From: Burkholderiaceae bacterium
GTDB lineage: Bacteria > Pseudomonadota > Gammaproteobacteria > Burkholderiales > Burkholderiaceae_C
Length of the DNA: 37,464 nucleotides
Direction of reading: 5' to 3'
Assembly: GCA_031253795.1 (NCBI GenBank)
Contig: JAIRVR010000052.1
Coordinates: forward strand, 1 to 37,464
Shown here: positions 1-7,618 of the stretch, piece by piece
Position numbering within the stretch: position 1 is the first letter of the stretch
Layout of the letters: every line of letters begins with the position of its first letter
The notes under the pieces: generated by a model
Told to the model about the DNA's origin: nothing
Database searches by the model: none
What the model saw: the letters and a program-made list of their open reading frames with translations, nothing else
Translations under genes and position numbers: made by a program

Positions 1-396
1 ATCATCCTGAACCTGCCGCTGATCGGCGTCTGGATCAAGCTGCTGACCGTGCCCTACCGCTGGCTGTTCCCGTCCATCGTGCTGTTCTGCGCGATCGGCG
101 TGTACGGTACCAACAACAACACCTGGGACGTGTGGATGGTGGGTATCTTCGGCTTCGTGGGCTATGTGTTCCACAAGCTGGGCACCGAACCTGCACCCTT
201 GCTGCTGGGCTTCATCCTCGGCCCGATGATGGAAGAAAACCTGCGCCGTGCGCTGCTGCTGTCGCGTGGCGACTGGAGCGTGTTCGTGACCCGTCCGATC
301 TCGGCCGGCCTGCTGCTCGCCGCCGTGGTCCTGCTGGTGGTGGTGCTGATGCCCGCCGTGAAGAACAAGCGCGAAGAGGCGTTCGTCGAGGACTGA
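1..396 (+). CDS. tctA: TctA-family tripartite tricarboxylate transporter permease, C-terminal part
   Basis: This frame is open from the first base of the window, so only the last 131 residues are present; the whole family is about 500 residues. TctA is the large inner-membrane permease of the TctABC systems, which import tricarboxylates or related organic acids using a periplasmic TctC receptor. The visible part starts with the family-typical ILNLPLIGVWIKLL. It continues with a hydrophobic segment and the LGTEPAPLLLGFILGP region, then MMEENLRRALLLSRGD, a final membrane helix (about residues 98-118) and a short charged tail. A strong terminator follows 31 bp after the stop, so tctA ends its transcript. 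The substrate cannot be read from this fragment. Confidence 0.92.
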   Translation: MILNLPLIGVWIKLLTVPYRWLFPSIVLFCAIGVYGTNNNTWDVWMVGIFGFVGYVFHKLGTEPAPLLLGFILGPMMEENLRRALLLSRGDWSVFVTRPISAGLLLAAVVLLVVVLMPAVKNKREEAFVED

Positions 397-427
397 TCGC
401 CGAGCGACTGCAATTCTTGTTGCTTGA

Positions 428-452
428 ACGGCCCTTCGGGGCCGTTTTTTTT
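428..452 (+). terminator. Rho-independent terminator of tctA
   Basis: The stem ACGGCCC / GGGCCGT closes a TTCG tetraloop and runs directly into eight T residues. It lies 31 bp after the tctA stop and upstream of the DUF3422 start. This argues against translation starting before the hairpin for the next gene. Confidence 0.9.
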
Positions 453-492
453 CGTCCGTACCGGGCAAAAGGCGACTGGCAGGCCGAGCCGG

Positions 493-498
493 CACAAT
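493..498 (+). promoter_or_regulatory. Candidate -10 element of the DUF3422 gene
   Basis: CACAAT lies 24 bp before the DUF3422 start, after the tctA terminator. It resembles TANAAT and a motif that recurs upstream of other genes in this window. No convincing -35 is visible. Confidence 0.3.
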
Positions 499-522
499 AG
501 CGCGCAGTTTTTCGAGGTTGCG

Positions 523-1842
523 ATGTCCCTGTCCCTTTTGCCCGCCCAGCACGCGCATCGCGTGCTGCTGCACAACGAAATCCACGCACGCCCCGCCGAG
601 GAGATGCAGGCGCCGCTGGCCATCACCCACATCGTGATGCTGGCCGATGCCGCCCAGCGCGAGGCCAGTCGCGCCCATGTGGCCCGGCTGCTGCGCGACC
701 ACCACCGGCCCCTGCCCGATGCCTCGACCACGCATGTGCTCATGGACATGGGGGCCTTCCACTTGCGCTGGGAACTGCACACGGAATTCGTCTGCTGGAC
801 CTTCAGCAAACCCCTGGCCGAAGACTCCATCCAGGGTGCGCGCGAGCCCGGCACGGCCCTGGAGTCGGTGCCGCGCGAGTGGCTGTCGGCCCTGCCGGGC
901 CAGTGCCTCAGCGCCCTGCACCTGTGGGCGCTGGAGGAGGGGGGCGATGCCGGTGAGGCGCTGGTGCGCCACCTGCTGCAGGAAGACAGCCTGGTCGCGG
1001 CGCGCGTGGCGGCCGATGCCGGCCGCGTCTACACGGACTTCGCCATCCATGCCGATGGCTTCTCGCGCATGCTGCTGCTGGCTGGCCAGGCCTTGTCGCC
1101 CCGGCGCCTGGGACGCCTGGTCCAGCGCCTGCTGGAGATAGAAACCTATCGCATGGCGGCGCTGCTGGGTCTGCCGGCCGCGCGCCAGGCGGCAGCCGTG
1201 CTGGCCGCCGCCGAAAGCGAGCTGGCGGCCCTGGCCCAGTCCATCCGCCTGGCCGACCGCGACGCCGAGCCGGCCCTGCTGGACCGGCTGACGCGGCTGG
1301 CGGGCCAGGTCGAAAGCGAGTACGCGGCCACGCATTCGCGCTTTTCGGCCAGTTCGGCCTATTTCGAGCTGGTGGACAAGCGCATACAGGACATACAGGA
1401 GTCTCGGCTCGATGGCTTCCAGAGCATCCGCGAATTCATGGACCGGCGGCTGACGCCTGCGCGCAGCACCTGCGCCTGGGCGGCCCGGCGCCAGAATGCC
1501 CTGTCCGAGCGCGTCTCGCGGGTCAGCAGCCTGTTACGCACGCGCGTGGAGATCGAGCAGCAGCAAAGCAGCCAGGAGCTGCTGGGCACCATGAACCATC
1601 GCCAGGACATGCAGCTCAAGCTGCAGTCCACGGTGGAGGGACTGTCCGTGGCCGCCATTACCTATTACTTCACGGGCCTCATCAGCTACCTGGCCAAGGG
1701 CGCCAAGACCCTGGGCTGGCCGTGGTCGCCCGAGAGCACGGCCGCCGTCGCCATTCCCGTGGTCGCGCTGGGCGTGTGGTGGTCGCTGCGCAGGCTGCAC
1801 CATCGCCTGTTCCGCAACGCGCAAGGGGGTAGCGCCCACTGA
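523..1842 (+). CDS. DUF3422 family membrane protein
   Basis: A 439-residue protein of the DUF3422 family, whose biochemical role is not known. It begins MSLSLLPAQHAHRVLLHNEIHARP-like; the HNEIHARP block near the N-terminus is the best family marker. The middle is mostly soluble, with long alpha-helical, Ala/Leu/Arg-rich stretches. Two hydrophobic segments near the C-terminus (about residues 370-392 and 405-425) suggest a membrane anchor with a large cytoplasmic domain. The frame is open further upstream to position 424, but that would run through the tctA terminator. ATG 523 fits the family start and has GAGG seven bases before it. It is the only gene between a terminator and the SDR gene 130 bp downstream, so it is probably monocistronic. 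Confidence 0.85.
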   Translation: MSLSLLPAQHAHRVLLHNEIHARPAEEMQAPLAITHIVMLADAAQREASRAHVARLLRDHHRPLPDASTTHVLMDMGAFHLRWELHTEFVCWTFSKPLAEDSIQGAREPGTALESVPREWLSALPGQCLSALHLWALEEGGDAGEALVRHLLQEDSLVAARVAADAGRVYTDFAIHADGFSRMLLLAGQALSPRRLGRLVQRLLEIETYRMAALLGLPAARQAAAVLAAAESELAALAQSIRLADRDAEPALLDRLTRLAGQVESEYAATHSRFSASSAYFELVDKRIQDIQESRLDGFQSIREFMDRRLTPARSTCAWAARRQNALSERVSRVSSLLRTRVEIEQQQSSQELLGTMNHRQDMQLKLQSTVEGLSVAAITYYFTGLISYLAKGAKTLGWPWSPESTAAVAIPVVALGVWWSLRRLHHRLFRNAQGGSAH

Positions 1843-1907
1843 GCCTGCCCAGCCCTGTGCACGGCGGTCCCGTTTTCGCGGGTTTGCCGCGAAAGGCCCG
1901 TGGCCTC

Positions 1908-1922
1908 GCGCACAATGTGCGC
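1908..1922. promoter_or_regulatory. Perfect 7-1-7 palindrome upstream of the SDR gene
   Basis: GCGCACA-A-TGTGCGC is a perfect dyad 49 bp before the SDR start codon. It contains CACAAT, a possible -10 hexamer. It could be an operator overlapping the promoter or simply a promoter embedded in a GC-rich palindrome; neither is proven. Confidence 0.35.
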
Positions 1923-1971
1923 TTGCCGTCCAGTGCGAACGGCGAGATTTTGTTTGAACGAGGAGCGAGAC

Positions 1972-2769
1972 ATGGATCTGGGAATTGCGGGCAAGTGGGC
2001 CCTGGTATGCGGTGCCAGCAAGGGGCTGGGCTTTGGCTGCGCCAGCGCCCTGGCACAGGAGGGCGTGAACCTGGTGATCAATGCGCGCAATCCCGAGGCC
2101 CTGCAGCAGGCCGCGGAAAGCCTTGCCGCCCAGGCCCCGCAGGTCCAGGTGCTGGCCGTGGCCGCCGACATCACTACCGCCCATGGCCGCGCCGCCGTGC
2201 TGTCGGCTGCCGGCGGCCCCGGCGTGGACTTCGACATCGTGGTCACCAATGCCGGCGGACCCCCGCCCGGCGACTTCCGTGACTGGGACCGCGAAGCCTG
2301 GATCAAGGCGGTGGATGCCAACATGCTGACGCCCATCGAACTGATCAAGGCCACGGTGGATGGCATGGCGGCACGCGGCTTCGGGCGCATCGTCAACATC
2401 ACCTCGAGTGCCGTGAAGGCGCCCATCGACATCCTGGGGCTGTCCAATGGCGCGCGCAGCGGCCTGACCGGCTTTGTCGCGGGCCTGGCGCGCAGCGGCA
2501 TCGCGGCCAAGGGCGTCACCATCAACAACCTGCTGCCGGGCAAGTTCGATACCGACCGCCTGCGCACCACGTTCTCGGCCGCGGCCAACAGGACCGGCAA
2601 AAGCCTGGACGATGTCCGAGGCCTGCAGCAGGCCCAGGTGCCCGCTCGGCGCTTCGGCACGCCTGATGAATTCGGCGCCATCTGCGCTTTCCTGTGCAGC
2701 GTGCATGCAGGCTACATGACGGGCCAGAACATCCTGCCCGACGGCGGGCTGTACGCAGGCACTTTCTGA
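1972..2769 (+). CDS. SDR-fold oxidoreductase-like protein (BKR-like, atypical active site)
   Basis: A 265-residue short-chain dehydrogenase/reductase-fold protein, often annotated as 3-oxoacyl-ACP reductase-like. The cofactor motif GASKGLG is at residues 14-20, NAGG at 93-96 and ITSS at 143-146. Where SDR enzymes carry YxxxK, this protein reads SNGAR, so Tyr becomes Ser158 and Lys becomes Arg162. A BKR-like SDR subgroup with an imperfect catalytic tetrad is known, so the change probably marks that subgroup rather than a broken gene. The C-terminal part (RFGTPDEFGAICAFLCS then ILPDGGLYAGTF) is typical SDR. AGGAG at 1961-1965 supports the start. Substrate and even catalytic activity are uncertain. 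Confidence 0.88.
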   Translation: MDLGIAGKWALVCGASKGLGFGCASALAQEGVNLVINARNPEALQQAAESLAAQAPQVQVLAVAADITTAHGRAAVLSAAGGPGVDFDIVVTNAGGPPPGDFRDWDREAWIKAVDANMLTPIELIKATVDGMAARGFGRIVNITSSAVKAPIDILGLSNGARSGLTGFVAGLARSGIAAKGVTINNLLPGKFDTDRLRTTFSAAANRTGKSLDDVRGLQQAQVPARRFGTPDEFGAICAFLCSVHAGYMTGQNILPDGGLYAGTF

Positions 2770-2798
2770 TGGGTCTGCGCACTGCCGCCCAATACAGT

Positions 2799-2821
2799 GC
2801 CTGCGCCGCAACGGCGCAGGC
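2799..2821 (+). terminator. Strong hairpin after the SDR gene (terminator-like, no T tract)
   Basis: GCCTGCGCCG, loop CAA, CGGCGCAGGC: ten perfect pairs beginning 30 bp after the SDR stop. No T run follows. It may act as a 3' end or processing stem rather than a classical intrinsic terminator. Confidence 0.45.
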
Positions 2822-2883
2822 GGGGCGGCATGCGCATGGACGGTGCCGCATGCGCGGCGCGGAGCGGCGGCGGTGAAGGCTGT

Positions 2884-2945
2884 CTCCCTGCGCCGCCCTG
2901 CATGGCCCCTTTCTGACGGGTCCATGCCTCATGCATTGCAGGGAG
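2884..2945 (+). promoter_or_regulatory. Foldable 5' leader that could hide the ribosome binding site of the GGDEF-EAL gene
   Basis: CTCCCTGC (2884-2891) is exactly complementary to GCAGGGAG (2938-2945), and the latter contains the Shine-Dalgarno for the ATG at 2953. Nested inside is a second stem, GCATGG-c-CCC (2900-2909) with GGG-t-CCATGC (2918-2927). The two helices stack around an eight-base loop. The pairing is seen in the sequence; its use as a translational switch is inference. Confidence 0.4.
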
Positions 2946-2952
2946 TGGGTGA

Positions 2953-5652
2953 ATGACGCAGGGGACACAGCCCATGGCGGCGGCGGGGCCATCGGGCCTG
3001 CGCCACACGGCGGGTCTGGTGCTGACGCTGCTGCTGCTGACGCTGGCCGGCGCCATGGTGTGGCTGCTGGGCAGCATGCGCACGACGGCGCAGGAAGAGG
3101 CATCGCTGCGGCTGGTGCGCTTTGTCCTGAGCGCCGAGGCGGCCGTCAGCCGCAGCCTCGAATCCTTTGATACCCTGGCTCTGGGCGTGGACGAACTGCT
3201 GGGTGCGCGCAATCCTGCCATGGCCCTGCAGCCCCAGCTGCAGGAAATGCTGCGCACCATGGTGCGCCAGAACAGCCTGGTGCAGGCGGCCTCGGTGCTG
3301 GATGCCGAAGGACGGGAGCTGGCCTCGTCCGAGAATGGCCCCGCCCTGGTGCTGCCTCCCGCCTGGTGGGCCCAGTTGCGGGCGCAAAGTCCTTCATCCC
3401 TGTCCATGAGCCCGCCGCTGGCGGCACCTGCGGCCCAGGCCGGCGAGCGCATGCTCTACCTGGTGCGGCCCCTGCGCCAGCTGGGCCAGGGCGGCTACGT
3501 GCTCATGCAGCTGCCGGCCGCCGGCATGGGCCTGGTCCTGGCCCAGGGGGGGGGGCTGGACGGCCTTGAAATCACGCTGGAGGACAGCGCGGGCGCATTG
3601 CTGGTGTCCATGCCGCAGTTCGGCGAGGGCTCTCCCGTCCGCCTGTCGCCGCTGTCGGCCCAGTTGGGCCAGCGCGGCGTGGTGCAGGCGCCTTCGCGCC
3701 TGAGCCGCGTGCCCGCCCTGGTGGCGGCCCATCCTCTGCCCAAGGGCAATCTCTGGGTCACGGCCAGCCTGCCTGTGTCCGTCGTGCTGGCCGAGTGGCG
3801 CATTGCGGCCTGGAGCCTGGGACTGGCGGCCCTGGTCTTCGGTGTGCTGCTGTCGGCCCTGCTGTGGGCCGGGCGCAGCTACATGGACCGACTGCATTCG
3901 GCCAGGCGCCAGGCCCAGCGTTCCGAGCAGTGGCTGGACCAGGCGCTGGACAGCATGGTCAGCGGCTTCCTGCTGCTCGATTCCGAGCAGCGCGTACTGC
4001 GCTGGAACCACTGCTACGCCGAAATGTTCCCGTGGCATGCACCGCTGCTGGAGCCCGGCCGGCCGCTGCGCGACCTGCTGGAGGCCTGTCCCAGCAGCTG
4101 CGGCCTGGCCATGAGCCGGGACCAGCTGGAGGAGGCCAAGGATCTGCATGGCCAGTTGCTGGAGCTGTCGGGCAAGCCGGTGGAGCAGCAGCTGCCCAGT
4201 GGCCGCTTCGTGCAGATGACGGCACGCCCGGCCGCCGAGGGCGGTACCGTCATCACCTACAACGACGTCACCGACATCCGGCTGGCCACGGCCGAAATCG
4301 AAAGCCTGGCCTTCTACGATCCGCTGACCAGCCTGCCCAACCGACGTCTGCTGCTGGACCGCCTGGCCCAGGCCACGGTGCTGGCGGCGCGCGAAGGCTG
4401 GACCGGAGCCTTGCTGTTCCTGGACCTGGACCAGTTCAAGATGCTCAACGACACGCTGGGCCATGAGGTGGGCGACCAATTGCTGCAGCAGGTCGCCCAG
4501 CGCCTGCGCAGCGCCGTGCGTTCATCGGACACGGTGGCACGCCTGGGCGGTGATGAATTCGTGGTCATGCTCTGCGAGCTGTCGCATGAAAGCTCCGAGG
4601 CGGCCACCCTGGCCCAGCGCATCGGCGAAAAAATCCTCACACGCCTGAACCAGCCCTATGTGCTGGGCGCCCATCTGCACCGCAGCGCCTGCAGCATAGG
4701 TGCCACGCTGTTCGGCCGGTTGCCCCAGTCAGCCGCGGAGCTGCTCAAGCAGGCCGACATCGCCATGTACCAGATCAAGGCGCGCAATGGCAGCGGCCTG
4801 TGCTTCTTCGATCCGCAGATGCAGGTGGAAATCCATCAGCGCGTGCGCATGGAAGGCGATCTGCGCCAGGCCCTGGTGCAGTCCCAGTTCGAGCTGCACT
4901 ACCAGCCCCAGTTCACGCTGGCCGGCGAGGTCATTGGCGCCGAGGCCCTGCTGCGCTGGCGCCATCCCGACCGTGGCCTGGTGCCGCCCGGCATGTTCAT
5001 CGCGGTGGCCGAGGAAAGCGAGATCATCGTGCCGCTGGGCCTGTGGGTGATACGCACGGCCTGCGAACAGCTGGCGGCCTGGCAAAAGGATGGACGGCTG
5101 CGCCATTTGCAGGTGGCCGTGAACGTCAGCGCGCGCCAGTTCCGCCACCAGGACTTCGCGGTCCAGGTCATCGAACTGGTGGCGGCCGCCGGCATTCCGC
5201 CCCATCTGCTCAAGCTGGAGCTGACCGAGTCCCTGGTGATCGAGAACGTGCAGGACTCCATCGCCAAGATGAAGCAGCTGCGCAGCCATGGCGTGTGCTT
5301 TTCCATGGACGACTTCGGCACCGGCCATTCCTCGCTGACCTACCTGACCCAGCTGCCGCTGAACCAGCTCAAGATCGACCAGTCCTTCGTGCGGCATCTG
5401 GGCATGCGCCACACCGACGACGTGATCGTGCAGACCATCATCGGCATGGCGCGCAACCTGCACCTGGATGTGATCGCGGAAGGCGTGGAAACCCTGGAGC
5501 AGCGTGCCCTGCTGTCCCACTACGGCTGCGAGTATTTCCAGGGCTATCTGTTCAGCCCGCCCGTGCCCATACGTACCTTCGAGCAGCTGCTGGCCAAGGT
5601 GCCCGTGCGCATCCCCGTGGCCGAGGCTAGCTCCGGCGCGACGACACCATGA
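2953..5652 (+). CDS. Membrane sensor PAS-GGDEF-EAL protein (c-di-GMP synthesis/breakdown)
   Basis: An 899-residue inner-membrane protein. TM1 (about 19-41) and TM2 (about 280-305) flank a periplasmic sensor region of about 235 residues. A PAS-like domain follows (about 325-435), then GGDEF and EAL domains. The GGDEF signature is intact at 532-536, with the inhibitory RxxD site (RSSD) at 523-526, so the cyclase should be active and product-inhibited. The EAL domain keeps EALLRW at 664, NVSARQF, TESLVIEN, DDFGTGHSS, the KID lysine and EGVET, the residues needed for Mg-dependent c-di-GMP hydrolysis. Both activities therefore look possible; which dominates cannot be told from sequence. The start has GGGAG before ATG 2953. 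The 3' end overlaps the convergent EamA gene by 26 bp. Confidence 0.93.
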   Translation: MTQGTQPMAAAGPSGLRHTAGLVLTLLLLTLAGAMVWLLGSMRTTAQEEASLRLVRFVLSAEAAVSRSLESFDTLALGVDELLGARNPAMALQPQLQEMLRTMVRQNSLVQAASVLDAEGRELASSENGPALVLPPAWWAQLRAQSPSSLSMSPPLAAPAAQAGERMLYLVRPLRQLGQGGYVLMQLPAAGMGLVLAQGGGLDGLEITLEDSAGALLVSMPQFGEGSPVRLSPLSAQLGQRGVVQAPSRLSRVPALVAAHPLPKGNLWVTASLPVSVVLAEWRIAAWSLGLAALVFGVLLSALLWAGRSYMDRLHSARRQAQRSEQWLDQALDSMVSGFLLLDSEQRVLRWNHCYAEMFPWHAPLLEPGRPLRDLLEACPSSCGLAMSRDQLEEAKDLHGQLLELSGKPVEQQLPSGRFVQMTARPAAEGGTVITYNDVTDIRLATAEIESLAFYDPLTSLPNRRLLLDRLAQATVLAAREGWTGALLFLDLDQFKMLNDTLGHEVGDQLLQQVAQRLRSAVRSSDTVARLGGDEFVVMLCELSHESSEAATLAQRIGEKILTRLNQPYVLGAHLHRSACSIGATLFGRLPQSAAELLKQADIAMYQIKARNGSGLCFFDPQMQVEIHQRVRMEGDLRQALVQSQFELHYQPQFTLAGEVIGAEALLRWRHPDRGLVPPGMFIAVAEESEIIVPLGLWVIRTACEQLAAWQKDGRLRHLQVAVNVSARQFRHQDFAVQVIELVAAAGIPPHLLKLELTESLVIENVQDSIAKMKQLRSHGVCFSMDDFGTGHSSLTYLTQLPLNQLKIDQSFVRHLGMRHTDDVIVQTIIGMARNLHLDVIAEGVETLEQRALLSHYGCEYFQGYLFSPPVPIRTFEQLLAKVPVRIPVAEASSGATTP

Positions 5653-6529
5653 TGCCGCCGACGATGAGCGCGAAGGCCAGGCCGTGGTACGGGCGCGGTG
5701 TCTGGCCCAGCAGTGGAATGGACAGCAGGGCGGTAAACAGCGGGATCAGGTTGCCGAAAAAGCCCGCGACGGCGGGGCTGCTGCGCTGCACGCCCAGCCC
5801 CCAGAAACGATAGGCCAGAATGGCCGGGCCGATGGCGATGAAGAGCAGGGCCGCCGCCAGAGGCCAGCCGGGCGCCAGGTGGAAATCCCCCAGGGCGGCC
5901 TCGGCCCCCGTGAACAGGGCGGACCACAGCAGGCCGAACACCATTTGCACCAGCAGGAAGGCTGCCCAGTTGGAACGCAGGTCCTGCGGCACCGTGGTCC
6001 TGGACAGCTGCCAGGTGTAGAAGGCCCAGAGAATGGTGGCCAGCACCATGAACAGGTCGCCGGGAACCAGGCGCAGGGCCAGCAACTGATGGGCGTCGCC
6101 GCGCGACAGCACGACGGCCACGCCCAGCATGGACAGCAGCGCGCCCAGCAACTGGCGGCGGCTGACGGCCATGCCCCAGAAAATGCGGCCTATGGCCAGC
6201 ATCCACATGGGCATGCTCGAGCCCACCAGTGTCACGTTCAACGGTGTCGACGTCTTGAGCGCAAGGTACAGCAGGGCGTTGTAGCAGCCTATGCCCAGAA
6301 GTCCCAGCAAGGCGAACTGGCGCCAGTGCTGCCAGGCGCTGCCGCGCGGCGATAGCGCGCCGGCGGCCAGGGGCAGCAGCAGGACGAAGGCAATGGCCCA
6401 GCGCAGCAGGTTCAGCGCGAATGGTGAAACCAGTTCGTGCACCATGCGGCCCACGATGGCATTGCCGGCCCACAGCAGGGGGGGCAGGGTGAGGATGGCG
6501 GCCGTGGCCGGCGTCAGAGGAAGGCTCAT
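5627..6529 (-). CDS. EamA/DMT-family transporter
   Basis: A 300-residue drug/metabolite-transporter superfamily protein with about ten hydrophobic helices in two EamA repeats. The first repeat starts near residue 10 (LPPLLWAGNAIVGR) and the second near residue 155 (VPGDLFMVLATILWAFYTWQL). Such proteins are usually exporters of amino acids, nucleosides or other small metabolites; the substrate here is unknown. The ATG at 6529 is chosen because it begins just before the first helix. The open frame extends far upstream, but only antisense to qorA. A TATAGT hexamer ends nine bases before this ATG and no Shine-Dalgarno is visible, which suggests a nearly leaderless mRNA. The last 26 bp overlap the convergent GGDEF-EAL gene. 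Confidence 0.9.
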   Translation of the reverse strand: MSLPLTPATAAILTLPPLLWAGNAIVGRMVHELVSPFALNLLRWAIAFVLLLPLAAGALSPRGSAWQHWRQFALLGLLGIGCYNALLYLALKTSTPLNVTLVGSSMPMWMLAIGRIFWGMAVSRRQLLGALLSMLGVAVVLSRGDAHQLLALRLVPGDLFMVLATILWAFYTWQLSRTTVPQDLRSNWAAFLLVQMVFGLLWSALFTGAEAALGDFHLAPGWPLAAALLFIAIGPAILAYRFWGLGVQRSSPAVAGFFGNLIPLFTALLSIPLLGQTPRPYHGLAFALIVGGIMVSSRRS

Positions 6530-6538
6530 AGGCCCGCC

Positions 6539-6544
6539 ACTATA
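6539..6544 (-). promoter_or_regulatory. Candidate -10 of the EamA gene, placing the start at or near +1
   Basis: On the minus strand TATAGT ends nine bases before the ATG at 6529. There is no clear -35 17-18 bp upstream and no Shine-Dalgarno. Confidence 0.4.
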
Positions 6545-6637
6545 GGCCGACGCGCAGCAACGCGGTGCAGCACCCCGCGAGGGCTGGCAAAACATGGCAC
6601 GATGGCCGCCTTGTCGCCTTTTCAGGAGAGCATTCAC

Positions 6638-7618
6638 ATGGGTATCGCAGTACAGATCCGTCATCCGGGTGGCCCCGAGGTCCTGGAGCTGGTGCAGGTG
6701 GACGTGGGCCAGCCGGGCCCGGGAGAAGTGCGCATACGCCACCATGCCGTGGGCCTGAACTTCATCGACGTCTACCAGCGCACGGGCCTGTACACCCTGC
6801 CCATGCCGCTGCAGCTGGGCATGGAGGCCGCGGGCGTTGTGGAGGCCGTGGGCGAGGGCGTGACGCATCTGCGCGCGGGCGATCGCGTGGCCTATGCCAG
6901 CAATCCGCCGGGCAGCTACAGCGAGCAGCGTGTCATGCCTGCCATGTGCGTCTGCCGCCTGCCGGATGCCATTTCCTTCGACACCGGTGCCGCCATGATG
7001 CTCAAGGGCCTGACGGCCCAGTACCTGCTGCGCAAGTGCCTGCCCGTGGAAGGCCTGGCGGCCGGCGATGCCGTGCTGTTCCATGCGGCCGCCGGCGGCG
7101 TGGGCCTGATCGCCTGCCAGTGGGCGCGCGCCCTGGGTCTGCAGCTGATCGCCACGGCGGGCTCGGACGAGAAATGCGCGCTGGCCCTTGCCAACGGCGC
7201 GGCCCATGCCATCAACTACCGGCGCGAGAATTTTGCCGAGCGCGTGCAGGACATCACGGCGGGCCAGGGCGTCAAGGTGGTCTACGACAGCGTGGGCAAG
7301 GACACCTGGGACGGGTCGCTGGCCTGCCTGCGCCGCTTCGGCCTGATGGTCAGCTTCGGCAATGCCTCGGGGCCCGTGCCGGCCTTCGCGCCCGCCGTGC
7401 TGGCCGGCAAGTCGCTCTACGTGACCCGCCAGACCCTGTTTTCCCACATCACCAGCCGCGAGGCCACGCAGGCCATGGCCGACGAGCTGTTCTCGGTCGT
7501 GGCCAGCGGCAAGGTGCAAATTCACATAGACCAGCGCCATGCGCTCGCCGATGTGCAGCAGGCCCACCGTGACCTGGAGGCCCGCAAGACCACGGGCTCG
7601 ACCATTTTGCTGCCATGA
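6638..7618 (+). CDS. qorA: NADPH:quinone oxidoreductase (zeta-crystallin-like MDR)
   Basis: A 326-residue medium-chain dehydrogenase/reductase that closely follows the E. coli QorA pattern and length (327). QorA-type enzymes reduce quinones with NADPH in the cytoplasm. Seen here are the N-terminal GroES-like fold with GLNFIDVYQRTGLY, the GMEAAGVVEAVG and AGDRVAYA blocks, and the nucleotide-binding loop HAAAGGVGLIACQWA (about residues 148-162). The VVYDSVGKDTWDGSL and GLMVSFGNASG segments follow. Zinc-binding residues of the alcohol dehydrogenases are absent, as expected for the quinone reductase branch. CAGGAG at 6623-6628 gives a good ribosome binding site for ATG 6638. Its TGA overlaps the ATG of the Nudix gene (ATGA), so the two are translationally coupled. 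Confidence 0.93.
   Translation: MGIAVQIRHPGGPEVLELVQVDVGQPGPGEVRIRHHAVGLNFIDVYQRTGLYTLPMPLQLGMEAAGVVEAVGEGVTHLRAGDRVAYASNPPGSYSEQRVMPAMCVCRLPDAISFDTGAAMMLKGLTAQYLLRKCLPVEGLAAGDAVLFHAAAGGVGLIACQWARALGLQLIATAGSDEKCALALANGAAHAINYRRENFAERVQDITAGQGVKVVYDSVGKDTWDGSLACLRRFGLMVSFGNASGPVPAFAPAVLAGKSLYVTRQTLFSHITSREATQAMADELFSVVASGKVQIHIDQRHALADVQQAHRDLEARKTTGSTILLP

Noticed and set aside
2770..2952. c-di-GMP riboswitch ahead of the GGDEF-EAL gene
   Set aside because: The conserved GEMM core bases are absent. The leader folding seen is a simple Shine-Dalgarno pairing.
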